Source: an uncultured Sphingomonas sp.
GTDB lineage: Bacteria; Pseudomonadota; Alphaproteobacteria; Sphingomonadales; Sphingomonadaceae
Assembly: GCA_913777325.1 (NCBI GenBank)
Contig: CAJYSA010000103.1
Location: forward strand, 1 to 34,204
DNA length: 34,204 nt
Direction of reading: 5' to 3'
Both the position numbers and the translations under genes were made by a program. Below, piece after piece: positions 7,483 to 17,473 of the stretch. The notes under the pieces were generated by a model. It was not told the origin of the DNA. It saw only the letters and a list, made by a program, of their open reading frames with translations, and searched no databases. Each line of letters opens with the position of its first letter. Positions within the stretch are counted from its first letter, which is position 1.

Positions 7483-8427
7483 TCAGCCCGCCGCCAGCCA
7501 GGCGGCGACCTGCGCCGCGATCGGCGCGAAGACACCGTCGTCGGGCAAGGCCGCGGGGGGGTGCCCCGCGTCGGAGGCGGTGCGGATCGTGATATCCAGC
7601 GGCACGCGCCCCAGAAAGGCGATCCCCGCCTCTGCCGCCGCGGCTTCCGCGCCGCCGCGCCCGAACGGGTCCGATACGCCGCCGCAATGCGGGCAGGCAT
7701 AGCCCGCCATGTTCTCGACCAGCCCGATGATCGGCACGCCCGCCTTCTGGAACAGGTCGATCGCGCGTCGCGCGTCGATCAGCGCCAGATCCTGGGGCGT
7801 GGAGACGATCACCGCGCCCGCCGGGCGATGCTTCTGCACCATCGTCAATTGCACGTCGCCGGTGCCGGGCGGCAGGTCGACGACCAGCGTGTCGGTCGCG
7901 CCCCAGTCGGCGTCGATCAACTGGCCCAGCGCACCGGCGGTCATCGGCCCGCGCCACGCGATCGCGCGCCCGGGCTCGACCAATTGCCCCATCGACAGCA
8001 GCGGCACGCCATAGGGGGTCGCGACCGGCAGCAGCACCTTGTCGCGCGCCTCGGGCCGCGTGCCCTCCACCGCCATCAGGCGCGGCTGCGACGGGCCGTA
8101 GATGTCCGCGTCGACCAGACCGGTGCGCCGCCCGGCGCGCGCAAGCGCGATCGCGAGGTTGGCCGACAGCGTCGACTTGCCGACCCCGCCCTTGCCGCTG
8201 GCGACCGCGACGATCCGGCGGGCGACCCGCTCGGCGGTGACGACGGTGCGTACCTCGTAGCCCGGGCGCGCGGCGGCCATCCGCACGCTCGCCTCCAGCG
8301 CGTCGCGCGCCGGCGCGTCCAGCCCGCTGGCGTCGATCACCACGCCGATCCGCTGCGCCTCGATTCGCACCGTCGCGCGCGTTCCCGCCACGGCGCGGAC
8401 CGCCTCGATCACGTCTTTCTGGTCCAT
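7483..8427 (-). CDS. mrp: Mrp/ApbC-family iron-sulfur carrier ATPase
   Basis: This 314-residue P-loop ATPase of the Mrp/NBP35 group carries or delivers [4Fe-4S] clusters to apo-proteins in the cytoplasm. The deviant Walker A GKGGVGKS is at 78-85. DADIYGPSQPRL, the VDLPPGTGDVQLT block and the VENMAGYACPHCGG motif follow; the CPHC pair is the cluster-binding site of the family. The N-terminal 70 residues form the small MIP18/DUF59-like domain in shortened form. ATG 8427 is the start: the frame stays open far upstream, but only as antisense to hflK. It is divergent from hflK, with 72 nt between starts. Confidence 0.95.
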   Translation of the reverse strand: MDQKDVIEAVRAVAGTRATVRIEAQRIGVVIDASGLDAPARDALEASVRMAAARPGYEVRTVVTAERVARRIVAVASGKGGVGKSTLSANLAIALARAGRRTGLVDADIYGPSQPRLMAVEGTRPEARDKVLLPVATPYGVPLLSMGQLVEPGRAIAWRGPMTAGALGQLIDADWGATDTLVVDLPPGTGDVQLTMVQKHRPAGAVIVSTPQDLALIDARRAIDLFQKAGVPIIGLVENMAGYACPHCGGVSDPFGRGGAEAAAAEAGIAFLGRVPLDITIRTASDAGHPPAALPDDGVFAPIAAQVAAWLAAG

Positions 8428-8499
8428 GGTGGCGTTCCGTAGGCGCCCGCACGCCGCTTGCCACTGTTTTTCGTGGGCGGCGCTCTTATAAAGACGGTC

Positions 8500-9606
8500 A
8501 TGACCATCCTGCGACGCTGGCTCCGGCGCCCGATCATCCTTGCCGCCGACAACAATGGACCCTGGGGAGGCGGCGGCGACGACAATGCCGGCCCGCGCAA
8601 TCCATGGTCGGTCCCGCCCGGTGGGCGGCGCGGCCCGGCCAAGCCGACCGCGCTCGACGAATTCCTGAAGAAGGCGCGGGTCGGCGGCGGTGGCGGTGGC
8701 GGCGGCGGAGGGGGCGGTCGCCCGCAACTTCCGCTCGGCGCATCGGCGCGGACGTTGTGGCTGATCGGGGTCGGACTGCTGGTCGCGATCTGGCTGATCC
8801 TGACGTCCTTCCACCAGATCGGGCCGCAGCAGCGCGGCGTCGTGACCTATTTCGGACGCTATTCCGGAATGCTGGAGCCGGGCATCCGGGTGACCCTGCC
8901 CGCACCGATCGTCAACGTGACGAAGGTGGACGTCGAGCAGGTGCGCACCGACGAATTCCCGCAGGACGGCGGGGAGACGGTGCTGACCGGTGACCAGAAC
9001 ATCATCGATCTGGCGTACACGGTGCGCTGGCGGGTCGCGGATCCGCGCAATTACGTGTTCGAGATCAAGGATCCGCAGGAAACGGTGCGCGCCACCGCCG
9101 AAAGCGCGATGCGCGCGGTGCTGGCCACCACGCGGATGAACGAGGCGATCGGCGCCGGGCGCGGCACGATCGAGGCGCGCGTGACGCAGTTGATGCAGCA
9201 GATCCTCGACAGCTATCAGGCGGGGGTGCGCGTGCAGGGCGTGTCGATCAAGCAGGCCTCGCCGCCCGCCGCCCTGGTCGACGATTTCAACGCCGTCACC
9301 GCCGCGCAGCAGGAAGCGGTCGGCAACCTGAACAATGCGCAGAGCTATTCGCAGCAGGTGGTGGCGCGCGCGCAGGGTGAGGCCGCCGCGTTCGACAAGG
9401 TGTACGAGCAATATCGCCTGGCGCCCGAGGTGACGCGCCGTCGCATGTATTACGAGACGATGGAGGCCGTGCTGGCCAAGACCGACAAGACGATCGTCGA
9501 GACGCCGGGGGTGACCCCGTATCTGCCGCTCGACCGCGCCAAGAAGCTGGTGGAGCCCGCGCAGGGCGCCGCGGCGACCGCGCCGGCGCAGGGAGGGCAG
9601 CGCTGA
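8500..9606 (+). CDS. hflK: FtsH protease modulator HflK
   Basis: HflK is an SPFH/prohibitin protein that, with HflC, forms a cage around the FtsH protease in the inner membrane. The 368-residue sequence shows a Gly/Pro-rich N terminus, a run of twelve glycines at 62-73, one membrane segment (about 83-103) and the SPFH domain starting at QRGVVTYFGR, with the ARAQGEAAAF helix near the C terminus. The tail is Ala/Gln/Pro-rich. ATG 8500 is preferred; a GTG at 8458 is in frame but would only lengthen the leader. Its stop and the hflC start share one base (TGATG), so the two are translationally coupled. Confidence 0.94.
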   Translation: MTILRRWLRRPIILAADNNGPWGGGGDDNAGPRNPWSVPPGGRRGPAKPTALDEFLKKARVGGGGGGGGGGGGRPQLPLGASARTLWLIGVGLLVAIWLILTSFHQIGPQQRGVVTYFGRYSGMLEPGIRVTLPAPIVNVTKVDVEQVRTDEFPQDGGETVLTGDQNIIDLAYTVRWRVADPRNYVFEIKDPQETVRATAESAMRAVLATTRMNEAIGAGRGTIEARVTQLMQQILDSYQAGVRVQGVSIKQASPPAALVDDFNAVTAAQQEAVGNLNNAQSYSQQVVARAQGEAAAFDKVYEQYRLAPEVTRRRMYYETMEAVLAKTDKTIVETPGVTPYLPLDRAKKLVEPAQGAAATAPAQGGQR

Positions 9607-10481
9607 TGTCCTATTGGATGCGCAATCCGATCGCGATCGGGATGCTGGCGCTGGTGCTGGCGATCATCGCCGCCGCGACCTTCGCGATCGTGCCGGAGAC
9701 GCAGCAGGCGGTGGTCCTGCGGCTGAACAACCCGGTGCGGCTGGTGAACCAGTGGCAGCCGGGCCAGGCGATCGGCAACGACGGTGCCGGGCTGATCGCG
9801 CGCGTGCCGTTCATCGACAAGATCGTGTGGGTCGACAAGCGCGTGCTCGACGCCGATCTGGACAACACGCTGGTGCTGTCGACCGACCAGTTGCGGCTGA
9901 ACGTCGATGCCTATGCGCGTTTCCGGATCGTCGATCCGCTGAAGGCGGTGACCTCCACCGGCAGCACCTCGAACACCGAGGAGCGCGTCGCCGATCAGCT
10001 GCGCCCGCTGCTCGGCACGGCGCTGCGCAACGAACTCGGCAAGGTGCCGTTCGCGGTGCTGCTCAGCCCGGAGCGCGGGGCGGTGATGGACGCGATCCAG
10101 AATTCGCTGCAGGGGTCGGCGCGGCAATATGGCGCGGAGATCGTCGACGTCCGCATCAAGCATGCCGACCTGCCCGACGGCAGTCCGCTCGACAGCGCGC
10201 TCCAGCGGATGCGCACCGCGCGCCAGCAGGAGGCGAACACGATCCGCGCGCAGGGGCAGAAGAAGGCGCAAATCGTCCGCGCCGACGCCGATGCGCAGGC
10301 CGCCCGCATCTATGCCGACGCGTTCAGCAAGGACGCGGATTTCTACGATTTCTACCGCGCGATGCAGAGTTACCGCCACACGTTCGGCGCCGATGGCGGC
10401 ACGCCGCCGGAAGGTTCGACCAATATCATCATGAGCCCGAACAATGGCTATCTTCGCGCGTTCGAGGGCGGTGGTCGTTAA
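9606..10481 (+). CDS. hflC: FtsH protease modulator HflC
   Basis: The partner of HflK: 291 residues with one N-terminal membrane helix (about 9-28) and an SPFH domain beginning PETQQAVVLRLNNPVR. The family motifs VDKRVLDADLDN and FRIVDPLKAV follow, then the long coiled stretch with RTARQQEANTIRAQG and QAARIYADAFSKD. Length and domain order are normal. It overlaps hflK by one base and is followed after 100 nt by degP, a common gene order in alphaproteobacteria. A small hairpin at 10495-10516 lies in that gap. Confidence 0.95.
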   Translation: MSYWMRNPIAIGMLALVLAIIAAATFAIVPETQQAVVLRLNNPVRLVNQWQPGQAIGNDGAGLIARVPFIDKIVWVDKRVLDADLDNTLVLSTDQLRLNVDAYARFRIVDPLKAVTSTGSTSNTEERVADQLRPLLGTALRNELGKVPFAVLLSPERGAVMDAIQNSLQGSARQYGAEIVDVRIKHADLPDGSPLDSALQRMRTARQQEANTIRAQGQKKAQIVRADADAQAARIYADAFSKDADFYDFYRAMQSYRHTFGADGGTPPEGSTNIIMSPNNGYLRAFEGGGR

Positions 10482-10494
10482 TCGGCGATGACCG

Positions 10495-10516
10495 CGGCGT
10501 TCATATTCAAACGCCG
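10495..10516. other. Small stem-loop between hflC and degP
   Basis: CGGCGTT and AACGCCG are perfect 7-bp arms around an 8-nt A/T-rich loop. No T-run follows. It may attenuate read-through or protect the upstream mRNA, letting degP have its own promoter in 10517-10581; I could not identify that promoter. Confidence 0.4.
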
Positions 10517-10581
10517 TTCATCGCCATTGCGGCACAGCAGGAAACGTATTCATCACTTTCGGATCGGGTGACCAAGAGGAC

Positions 10582-12126
10582 ATGAAAACCGTGCGTTATG
10601 CTTACGCCCTGACCGGCGCCCTCCTGCTCGGCGGCACTGCGGCGTCCCTGGCCCTCCAGAATCCGGCGACGGCGCAGATCGCGCAGAACGAGCCGGGCGC
10701 GATCAGTGCCGCCGCGCCGCGTGCCGGCGCACCGATGAGCTTCGCGGACATGGTGGCCAAGCTGCAACCGGCGGTGGTCAACATTTCCACCACGCAGAAG
10801 GTGACCGTGCAGCAGCAGGCGAACCCGTTCGCGGGCACGCCGTTCGGCGATCTGTTCGGCCAGTTCGGCGGCGGCGGGGGCGGTGGCGCCCCGGTGACGC
10901 GCGAGGGCCAGTCGCTCGGCTCGGGCTTCCTGATCTCGCCGGATGGCTATGTGGTCACCAACAACCACGTCATCGCCCCTGCCGCGAAGGGCGCGACCGT
11001 CGAGTCGATCACCGTCACGCTGCAGGACAAGAAGGAATATAAGGCCAAGCTGATCGGCCGCGATCCGACGTCGGATCTGGCGGTGCTGAAGATCACCTCG
11101 CCCACCCCGCTGCCCTTCGTGAAGCTGGGCGATTCGAGCCGCGCACGCGTCGGCGACTGGGTGGTCGCGATCGGCCAGCCGTTCGGGCTGGGCGGCACGG
11201 TGACCGCTGGCATCGTCTCGGCGCTGCATCGCCAGACCGGCGGTGGTCCGTTCGACACGTTCATCCAGACCGACGCCGCGATCAACCAGGGCAATTCGGG
11301 CGGCCCGATGTTCAATCTGAACGGCGAGGTGATCGGCATCAACAGCCAGATCTATTCGCAGTCGGGCGGCAACATCGGCATCGGTTTCGCGATCCCCGCG
11401 ACCGAGGCGAAGCCGATCCTCGCCACGCTGATGAAGGGCGATACGGTCAAGCGCGGCTATCTGGGCGTCGGTATCCAGCGGGTGACCGACGATATCGCCG
11501 GTGCGCTGGGCCTGCCCAAGGACCAGGGCGAGATCATCGGGCGCGTCGAGCCGGGCGGCCCGGGCGCCAAGGCCGGGCTGCGCTCAGGCGACGTGGTGAC
11601 CGCGATCAACGGCGAGACGGTCACCCCGGAGCGCACGTTGTCGTCGCTGGTCGCCAATGCCGCGCCGGGTTCGACGATCAAGCTGGACATCATCCGCGAC
11701 GGCAAGCGCCAGTCGCTGAACGCGACGGTCACCACGCGCCCGTCGGATGATCAGCTCGCCGCGATCAATGGCGATGGCGAGGGCGACGACGGGCTGCCCG
11801 ACGAGGACAATGGCGCGCAGGCGTCGCCGTCGTCCAGCTCGCTGGGCATCGCGGTGCAGCCGCTCACGCCGCAGATCGCGCGGTCGATCGGGGTCGATTC
11901 GACCGTGCAGGGCGTCGTGATCGCGCAGGTCGATCCGTCGAGCGACGCCGGGCAGAAGCTGAAGCGCGGCGACGTGATCACCGCGGTCAATTCGCAGCCG
12001 GTGCGCACGGGTGCCGATGTCGCGCGCGTCGTCGCGTCGGCCAAGGCGGCGGGTCGCCCGTCGGTGCTGCTGAGCGTCACGCGTGGTCGCCAGACCAACG
12101 GCTTCATCGCGGTGAAGATCAAGTAA
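10582..12126 (+). CDS. degP: DegP/Do-type periplasmic serine protease
   Basis: A 514-residue HtrA-family protease-chaperone for misfolded envelope proteins. The N terminus is a signal peptide (Lys-Thr-Val-Arg, hydrophobic core TGALLLGGTAASLAL, likely cut near ATAQIAQ). The trypsin-like domain has its triad at His129 (NNHVI), Asp165 (TSDLAVL) and Ser239 (GNSGGPM). Two PDZ domains follow, the first starting near GYLGVGIQRV and the second near SLGIAVQPLT, joined by a short acidic linker. A glycine-rich stretch of about seven residues lies in the LA-loop region near residue 97. Length and layout are those of DegQ/DegP. It sits downstream of hflKC, in a membrane-proteostasis cluster, and is closed by a strong terminator. 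Confidence 0.96.
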   Translation: MKTVRYAYALTGALLLGGTAASLALQNPATAQIAQNEPGAISAAAPRAGAPMSFADMVAKLQPAVVNISTTQKVTVQQQANPFAGTPFGDLFGQFGGGGGGGAPVTREGQSLGSGFLISPDGYVVTNNHVIAPAAKGATVESITVTLQDKKEYKAKLIGRDPTSDLAVLKITSPTPLPFVKLGDSSRARVGDWVVAIGQPFGLGGTVTAGIVSALHRQTGGGPFDTFIQTDAAINQGNSGGPMFNLNGEVIGINSQIYSQSGGNIGIGFAIPATEAKPILATLMKGDTVKRGYLGVGIQRVTDDIAGALGLPKDQGEIIGRVEPGGPGAKAGLRSGDVVTAINGETVTPERTLSSLVANAAPGSTIKLDIIRDGKRQSLNATVTTRPSDDQLAAINGDGEGDDGLPDEDNGAQASPSSSSLGIAVQPLTPQIARSIGVDSTVQGVVIAQVDPSSDAGQKLKRGDVITAVNSQPVRTGADVARVVASAKAAGRPSVLLSVTRGRQTNGFIAVKIK

Positions 12127-12152
12127 GGCGGGTCAACCCAACCTAGCCAAAC

Positions 12153-12186
12153 GGGCCGTCGCATCGCATGATGCGGCGGCCCTTTT
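12153..12186 (+). terminator. Rho-independent terminator of degP
   Basis: Twelve-base arms 12153-12164 and 12171-12182 pair fully, with one G-T wobble, around a 6-nt loop, followed at once by TTTT. It lies 27 nt after the degP stop and just before the ribosome site of the next gene. Confidence 0.85.
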
Positions 12187-12201
12187 GCATGGAGAGAACG
12201 G

Positions 12202-13815
12202 GTGGCGGACGACGGAATCCTGATCGGTGCGGGCGAGGGCGGCGCGAACCCGCAGGAATTGAAGCTGGCGCGCGCCAATCGCCACGGCCTGATCGCGGGC
12301 GCGACCGGCACCGGCAAGACCGTGACCTTGCAGGGGATCGTCGAGGGATTCTCGAACGCCGGGGTCGCCTGCTTCCTGGCGGACGTGAAGGGCGACCTGT
12401 CCGGCCTCGCCATGCCGGGATCGGCGACCGCAAAGACCCACGCGCCATTCGCGGCGCGCGCGGCGGAGATCGGCGCCACCGACTGGCATTATGCCGATAC
12501 GCCGGTGCAATTCTGGGATCTGTTCGGCGAGCAGGGGCACCCGGTCCGCACGACGATCAGCGAGATGGGGCCGTTGCTGCTGGCGCGGCTGATGGGGCTG
12601 AACGCGGTGCAGGAGGGCGTGCTGACGATCGCCTTTCACGTCGCCGACGAAGAGGGGCTGCTGCTGCTCGATCTGGACGACCTTCAGGCGATGCTGGCGC
12701 ATTGCGCGGAGCGCGCCGAGGAACTGACCACACGCTACGGCAATGTCTCACGCCAGTCGGTTGGCGCGATCCAGCGCGCGCTGCTGCAACTGCGCGCGGA
12801 AGGCGCGGCGCATTTCTTCGGGGAGCCGGCGCTGGCGCTGGACGATCTGTTCGGCACCGACGATCAGGGGCGCGGGCTGGTCAACATCCTGGCCGCCGAC
12901 AAGTTGATGACGTCGCCGCGCCTGTATTCGACGTTCCTGCTGTGGCTGCTGGGCGAATTGTTCGAGCATCTGCCCGAGGTGGGCGATGCCGATAAGCCGA
13001 AGCTGTGCTTCTTCTTCGACGAGGCGCATCTGCTGTTCGACGAGGCGCCACCCGCGCTGATGGATCGGATCGAGCAGGTCGTGCGGCTGATCCGGTCGAA
13101 GGGCGTCGGCGTCTATTTCATCACGCAGAACCCGATCGACGTGCCGGATAGCGTCGCGGGGCAGCTCGGCAACCGCGTGCAGCACAAGCTGAACGCCTTC
13201 ACCCCGCGCGATCGCAAGGCGGTGCAGGCCGCCGCCGAAACCTTCCGCGCCAATCCCGGCGTCGATGTCGCGACCGCGATCACCGAGCTTCGCACCGGCG
13301 AGGCGCTGGTGTCGCTGCTCCAGCCCGATGGCGCGCCGTCGCCGGTGCAGCGCACGTTGATCCGTCCGCCCGCCAGCCGGGTTGGCCCGGTGACCGCCGA
13401 CGAGCGGCGAGTGCTGGTCCAGAGCGACGCGATCGGCGCGAAATACGACGTGGCGGTCGATCGCGATTCGGCGGAGGAACTGCTCGCGGCGAAGACGCAG
13501 GAAGCCGCCGCAGCCGCCGCCGCCGCGCGGGCGTCGACCGAGGCGGAGAAAGCCGCGGCGGTGCAGGCCAGGGAGGATGCGCGGGCCGCGCGTGAAGCGG
13601 AGCGGGCGCAGCGCGCCGCCGATCGCGAGGCGGCGAACGATCCGTGGAGTCGCGCGATGACCTCGGCGAGCCGCTCGGCTTCATCGGCGGTCGGGCGCGC
13701 GGTGGCGAACGAGGTGACGAAGGCGGTGTTCGGATCGTCGCGGCGCGGCGGCAGCGGCGGCGGGCTGCTGGGCGAGGTCGTGCGCGGCGTGCTGGGCGGG
13801 TTGATGCGGCGGTAG
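12202..13815 (+). CDS. HerA-like ATPase of the YjgR/DUF853 family
   Basis: This 537-residue protein is a FtsK/HerA-superfamily P-loop ATPase. Walker A GATGTGKT is at 33-40. Walker B is the hydrophobic run ending in Asp273-Glu274 ([10 protein letters not shown]), and the sensor region includes [14 protein letters not shown]. The family blocks [13 protein letters not shown] and [15 protein letters not shown] are intact. After about residue 425 comes a long Ala/Glu/Arg-rich coiled-coil stretch and a Gly-rich C terminus ending in GGLMRR. The start is GTG 12202, with GGAG seven bases upstream. The family's physiological role is not established. It is a single-gene unit between a terminator and a hairpin repeat. 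Confidence 0.92.
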   Translation: MADDGILIGAGEGGANPQELKLARANRHGLIAGATGTGKTVTLQGIVEGFSNAGVACFLADVKGDLSGLAMPGSATAKTHAPFAARAAEIGATDWHYADTPVQFWDLFGEQGHPVRTTISEMGPLLLARLMGLNAVQEGVLTIAFHVADEEGLLLLDLDDLQAMLAHCAERAEELTTRYGNVSRQSVGAIQRALLQLRAEGAAHFFGEPALALDDLFGTDDQGRGLVNILAADKLMTSPRLYSTFLLWLLGELFEHLPEVGDADKPKLCFFFDEAHLLFDEAPPALMDRIEQVVRLIRSKGVGVYFITQNPIDVPDSVAGQLGNRVQHKLNAFTPRDRKAVQAAAETFRANPGVDVATAITELRTGEALVSLLQPDGAPSPVQRTLIRPPASRVGPVTADERRVLVQSDAIGAKYDVAVDRDSAEELLAAKTQEAAAAAAAARASTEAEKAAAVQAREDARAAREAERAQRAADREAANDPWSRAMTSASRSASSAVGRAVANEVTKAVFGSSRRGGSGGGLLGEVVRGVLGGLMRR

Positions 13816-13835
13816 GGTCGTCTGCCCTCTCCGTA

Positions 13836-13902
13836 CCGCTCGTGCTGAGCCTGTCGAAGCACGTGCCCGGAACACGCCCGTCGACAAGCTCAGGGCGAAC
13901 GG
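13836..13902. repeat. Hairpin repeat, family B, copy 1
   Basis: Inverted arms 13836-13857 and 13881-13902 match at 18 of 22 positions and share the core CTGAGC-TGTCGA. The element lies between the YjgR-like gene and queH, which run in the same direction. The same core and outer CCG-TCG ends recur at 16913-16993. It is a REP-like palindrome in type. Confidence 0.85.
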
Positions 13903-13955
13903 GGGAGGTGACATGCCGGCTGACCCGTCGCGCTTTTTCCGCTAAGGCCGCGCGC

Positions 13956-14618
13956 ATGACGACCGAATACGACCGCCCGCTGCTCACCCCGCCCGACGGC
14001 CACAAGAAGGTGCTGCTCCATTCGTGCTGCGCGCCGTGTTCGGGCGAGGTGATGGAGGCGATGACCGCGAGCGGGATCGACTATACGATCTTCTTCTACA
14101 ATCCGAACATCCACCCCAAGGAAGAATATATCCTGCGCAAGGAGGAGAATATCCGCTTTGCCGAGCAGCATGATATTCCGTTCGTCGATGCCGATTACGA
14201 TACGGTCAACTGGTTCAAGCGCGCGCGCGGGATGGAGTTCGAGCCGGAGCGGGGCGCACGCTGCACGATGTGCTTCGACATGCGGTTCGAGCGGACCGCG
14301 CTGTATGCGCATGAGCATGGCTTTCCCGTCATCACCTCGTCGCTCGGGATCTCGCGCTGGAAGAACATGGCGCAGATCAACGATTGCGGCGAGCGGGCGG
14401 CGGCGCATTATCCCGATATCGCATACTGGACGTTCAACTGGCGCAAGGGCGGTGGCGCGGCGCGGATGATCGAAATCTCGAAGCGCGAGCATTTCTATCA
14501 GCAGGAATATTGCGGCTGCGTCTATTCGCTGCGCGACACCAACGCGCACCGCGTGTCGCAGGGGCGCGAGGAAATCCGCATCGGCGAGCTATTCTACGGC
14601 GACGAAGCGAAGGGCTGA
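13956..14618 (+). CDS. queH: Epoxyqueuosine reductase QueH
   Basis: QueH (formerly DUF208) reduces epoxyqueuosine to queuosine in tRNA, the last step of queuosine synthesis, and replaces the unrelated QueG. The 220-residue sequence holds the metal-site cysteines of the family: Cys24, Cys25 and Cys28 in [11 protein letters not shown], Cys103 and Cys106 in CTMCFDMR, and Cys186 and Cys188 in CGCVYS. The [13 protein letters not shown] motif is also typical. The start at ATG 13956 follows a CGCTTTTTCC-rich leader with no strong ribosome site, but the protein begins at the usual place. The frame is open far upstream only because of GC bias. No other queuosine genes are in the window. Confidence 0.94.
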   Translation: MTTEYDRPLLTPPDGHKKVLLHSCCAPCSGEVMEAMTASGIDYTIFFYNPNIHPKEEYILRKEENIRFAEQHDIPFVDADYDTVNWFKRARGMEFEPERGARCTMCFDMRFERTALYAHEHGFPVITSSLGISRWKNMAQINDCGERAAAHYPDIAYWTFNWRKGGGAARMIEISKREHFYQQEYCGCVYSLRDTNAHRVSQGREEIRIGELFYGDEAKG

Positions 14619-14643
14619 AGGACACGGCGCCGTCGGCAGGTTC

Positions 14644-14718
14644 GTCGTTGCGAGCGTAGCGAAGCAATCCAGGGCGTCCTGGTCCGGCACTGGATTGCTT
14701 CGCTACGCTCGCAATGAC
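14644..14718. repeat. Hairpin repeat, family A, copy 2
   Basis: Arms 14644-14672 and 14690-14718 are 29-nt inverted copies with a single mismatch, around a 17-nt loop. The core GCGTAGCGAAGCA is that of the copy at 7401-7463, and the arm ends (AATCCAG) resemble it. It sits between the convergent queH and acs stops, with no room for another gene. Confidence 0.92.
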
Positions 14719-14727
14719 GGTAGGTGC

Positions 14728-16656
<1,929 letters not shown>

Positions 16657-16692
16657 GCGTCTCTCCTATGCGGATCGCGATGCCGCGTAGGA

Positions 16693-16719
16693 GGGTGTCG
16701 GGTCAAGACGGCGACACCC
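16693..16719. promoter_or_regulatory. Inverted repeat in the acs leader
   Basis: GGGTGTCG (16693-16700) and CGACACCC (16712-16719) are perfect 8-bp arms around an 11-nt centre, 37 nt upstream of acs. Read on the minus strand, a TTGACC -35-like box falls in the centre, although a good -10 is not evident. It may be an operator for acs or, less likely, a leader hairpin. Confidence 0.4.
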
Positions 16720-16765
16720 TAGCCATTGGTACATGTCTGCCCTATAGGGACCGCCCGGCGCCTGT

Positions 16766-16849
16766 GCGGGCGTGGCGAAATGGTAGACGCAGCAGACTCA
16801 AAATCTGCCGTAGCGATACATGTCGGTTCGAGTCCGACCGCCCGCACCA
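16766..16849 (+). tRNA. tRNA-Leu (anticodon CAA)
   Basis: The 7-bp acceptor stem GCGGGCG/CGCCCGC is perfect, with discriminator A and an encoded CCA at 16847-16849. The anticodon stem GCAGA/TCTGC encloses the loop CTCAAAA, placing CAA at 34-36, which reads UUG. The T arm is GTCGG-TTCGAGT-CCGAC and the enlarged variable region of a class II tRNA lies between. An ATA-centred palindrome CCCTATAGGG at 16740-16749 is a possible -10 region. Confidence 0.97.
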
Positions 16850-16869
16850 CCTAGAATCAAAAGCGCCGG

Positions 16870-16893
16870 TCGCCCCTGCCTGCGCAGGGGCGA
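16870..16893. repeat. Perfect GC hairpin after tRNA-Leu
   Basis: TCGCCCCTGC and GCAGGGGCGA are perfect 10-bp arms with a 4-nt loop, 20 nt downstream of the tRNA. There is no T-run. It may help end tRNA transcription, or be a third kind of dispersed palindrome; only one copy is in this window. Confidence 0.6.
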
Positions 16894-16912
16894 CGCGAGC
16901 TCAGCATCCGAT

Positions 16913-16993
16913 CCGCTCGCACTGAGCTTGTCGAAGTGCGTGCCGCAAGCGCTCCGTCTGGTGCACGCGCTTCGACAAGCTCAGCACGAACGG
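16913..16993. repeat. Hairpin repeat, family B, copy 2
   Basis: Arms 16913-16943 and 16963-16993 are 31-nt inverted copies with four mismatches, sharing the CTGAGCTTGTCGAAG core with the copy at 13836-13902. The element fills most of the gap between tRNA-Leu and the convergent cdd gene. Confidence 0.9.
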
Positions 16994-17023
16994 ATGGGTG
17001 GGGCAGGCCGGGTTCGCGCGGCT

Positions 17024-17473
17024 CTATGAAATACCGAGATCCGCCGGGCCGAACGCGTCGGGCAACAGCTCGCTCAGCCGGTAGCTCGCGATCGTCTCGC
17101 CCTCGGCGCCCGCGCAATGCACCGCCAGATCGCGCCCGCCGAGCTGCGCGGCCTCGTTCAGCACCTGTCGGCAGCGACCGCACGGCCGCACCGGCTGGTC
17201 GCCGGTCGCATGGCCGGCGGCATCCATCAGCCCGCCGATCACGCCCACCGCCACCACCTCGCGCAGCCGACCCTGCGCGGAAACGGTCGCGATCGCCACC
17301 GTCTCGGCGCACAGCGACAGGCCGTAGCTGGCATTCTCGACATTGGCGCCGGTCACCACGCTGCCGTCGGTCAGCAGCACCGCCGCGCCGACGGCGAAGC
17401 GCGAATAGGGCGCATGGGCGTGGCGCGCGGCTGCGCGCGCGGCGGCGATCAGGCGGGCGGCGTCGTCAGTCAT
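17024..17473 (-). CDS. cdd: Cytidine deaminase
   Basis: The 149-residue enzyme deaminates cytidine and deoxycytidine to uridine forms in pyrimidine salvage. It is the short homotetrameric type: the zinc site is Cys55-Ala-Glu57 (Glu being the proton shuttle) with Cys98 and Cys101 in PCGRCRQ, and the substrate loop is NVENASYG. ATG 17473 is the start because GAAGGAG lies nine bases upstream; an earlier in-frame start at 17491 would skip that site. The ribosome site and first codons lie inside the end of the GH25-like gene (8-nt overlap), so both are probably one transcript. Confidence 0.96.
   Translation of the reverse strand: MTDDAARLIAAARAAARHAHAPYSRFAVGAAVLLTDGSVVTGANVENASYGLSLCAETVAIATVSAQGRLREVVAVGVIGGLMDAAGHATGDQPVRPCGRCRQVLNEAAQLGGRDLAVHCAGAEGETIASYRLSELLPDAFGPADLGIS

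Noticed and set aside
8428-9411. Upstream extension of the mrp frame to 642 residues
   Set aside because: The added part is antisense to hflK, has no domain, and ATG 8427 begins at the family's usual N terminus.
16850-17023. Possible integration site of a mobile element beside tRNA-Leu
   Set aside because: No integrase, no repeated tRNA 3' end and no foreign composition; the stretch is filled by palindromic repeats.
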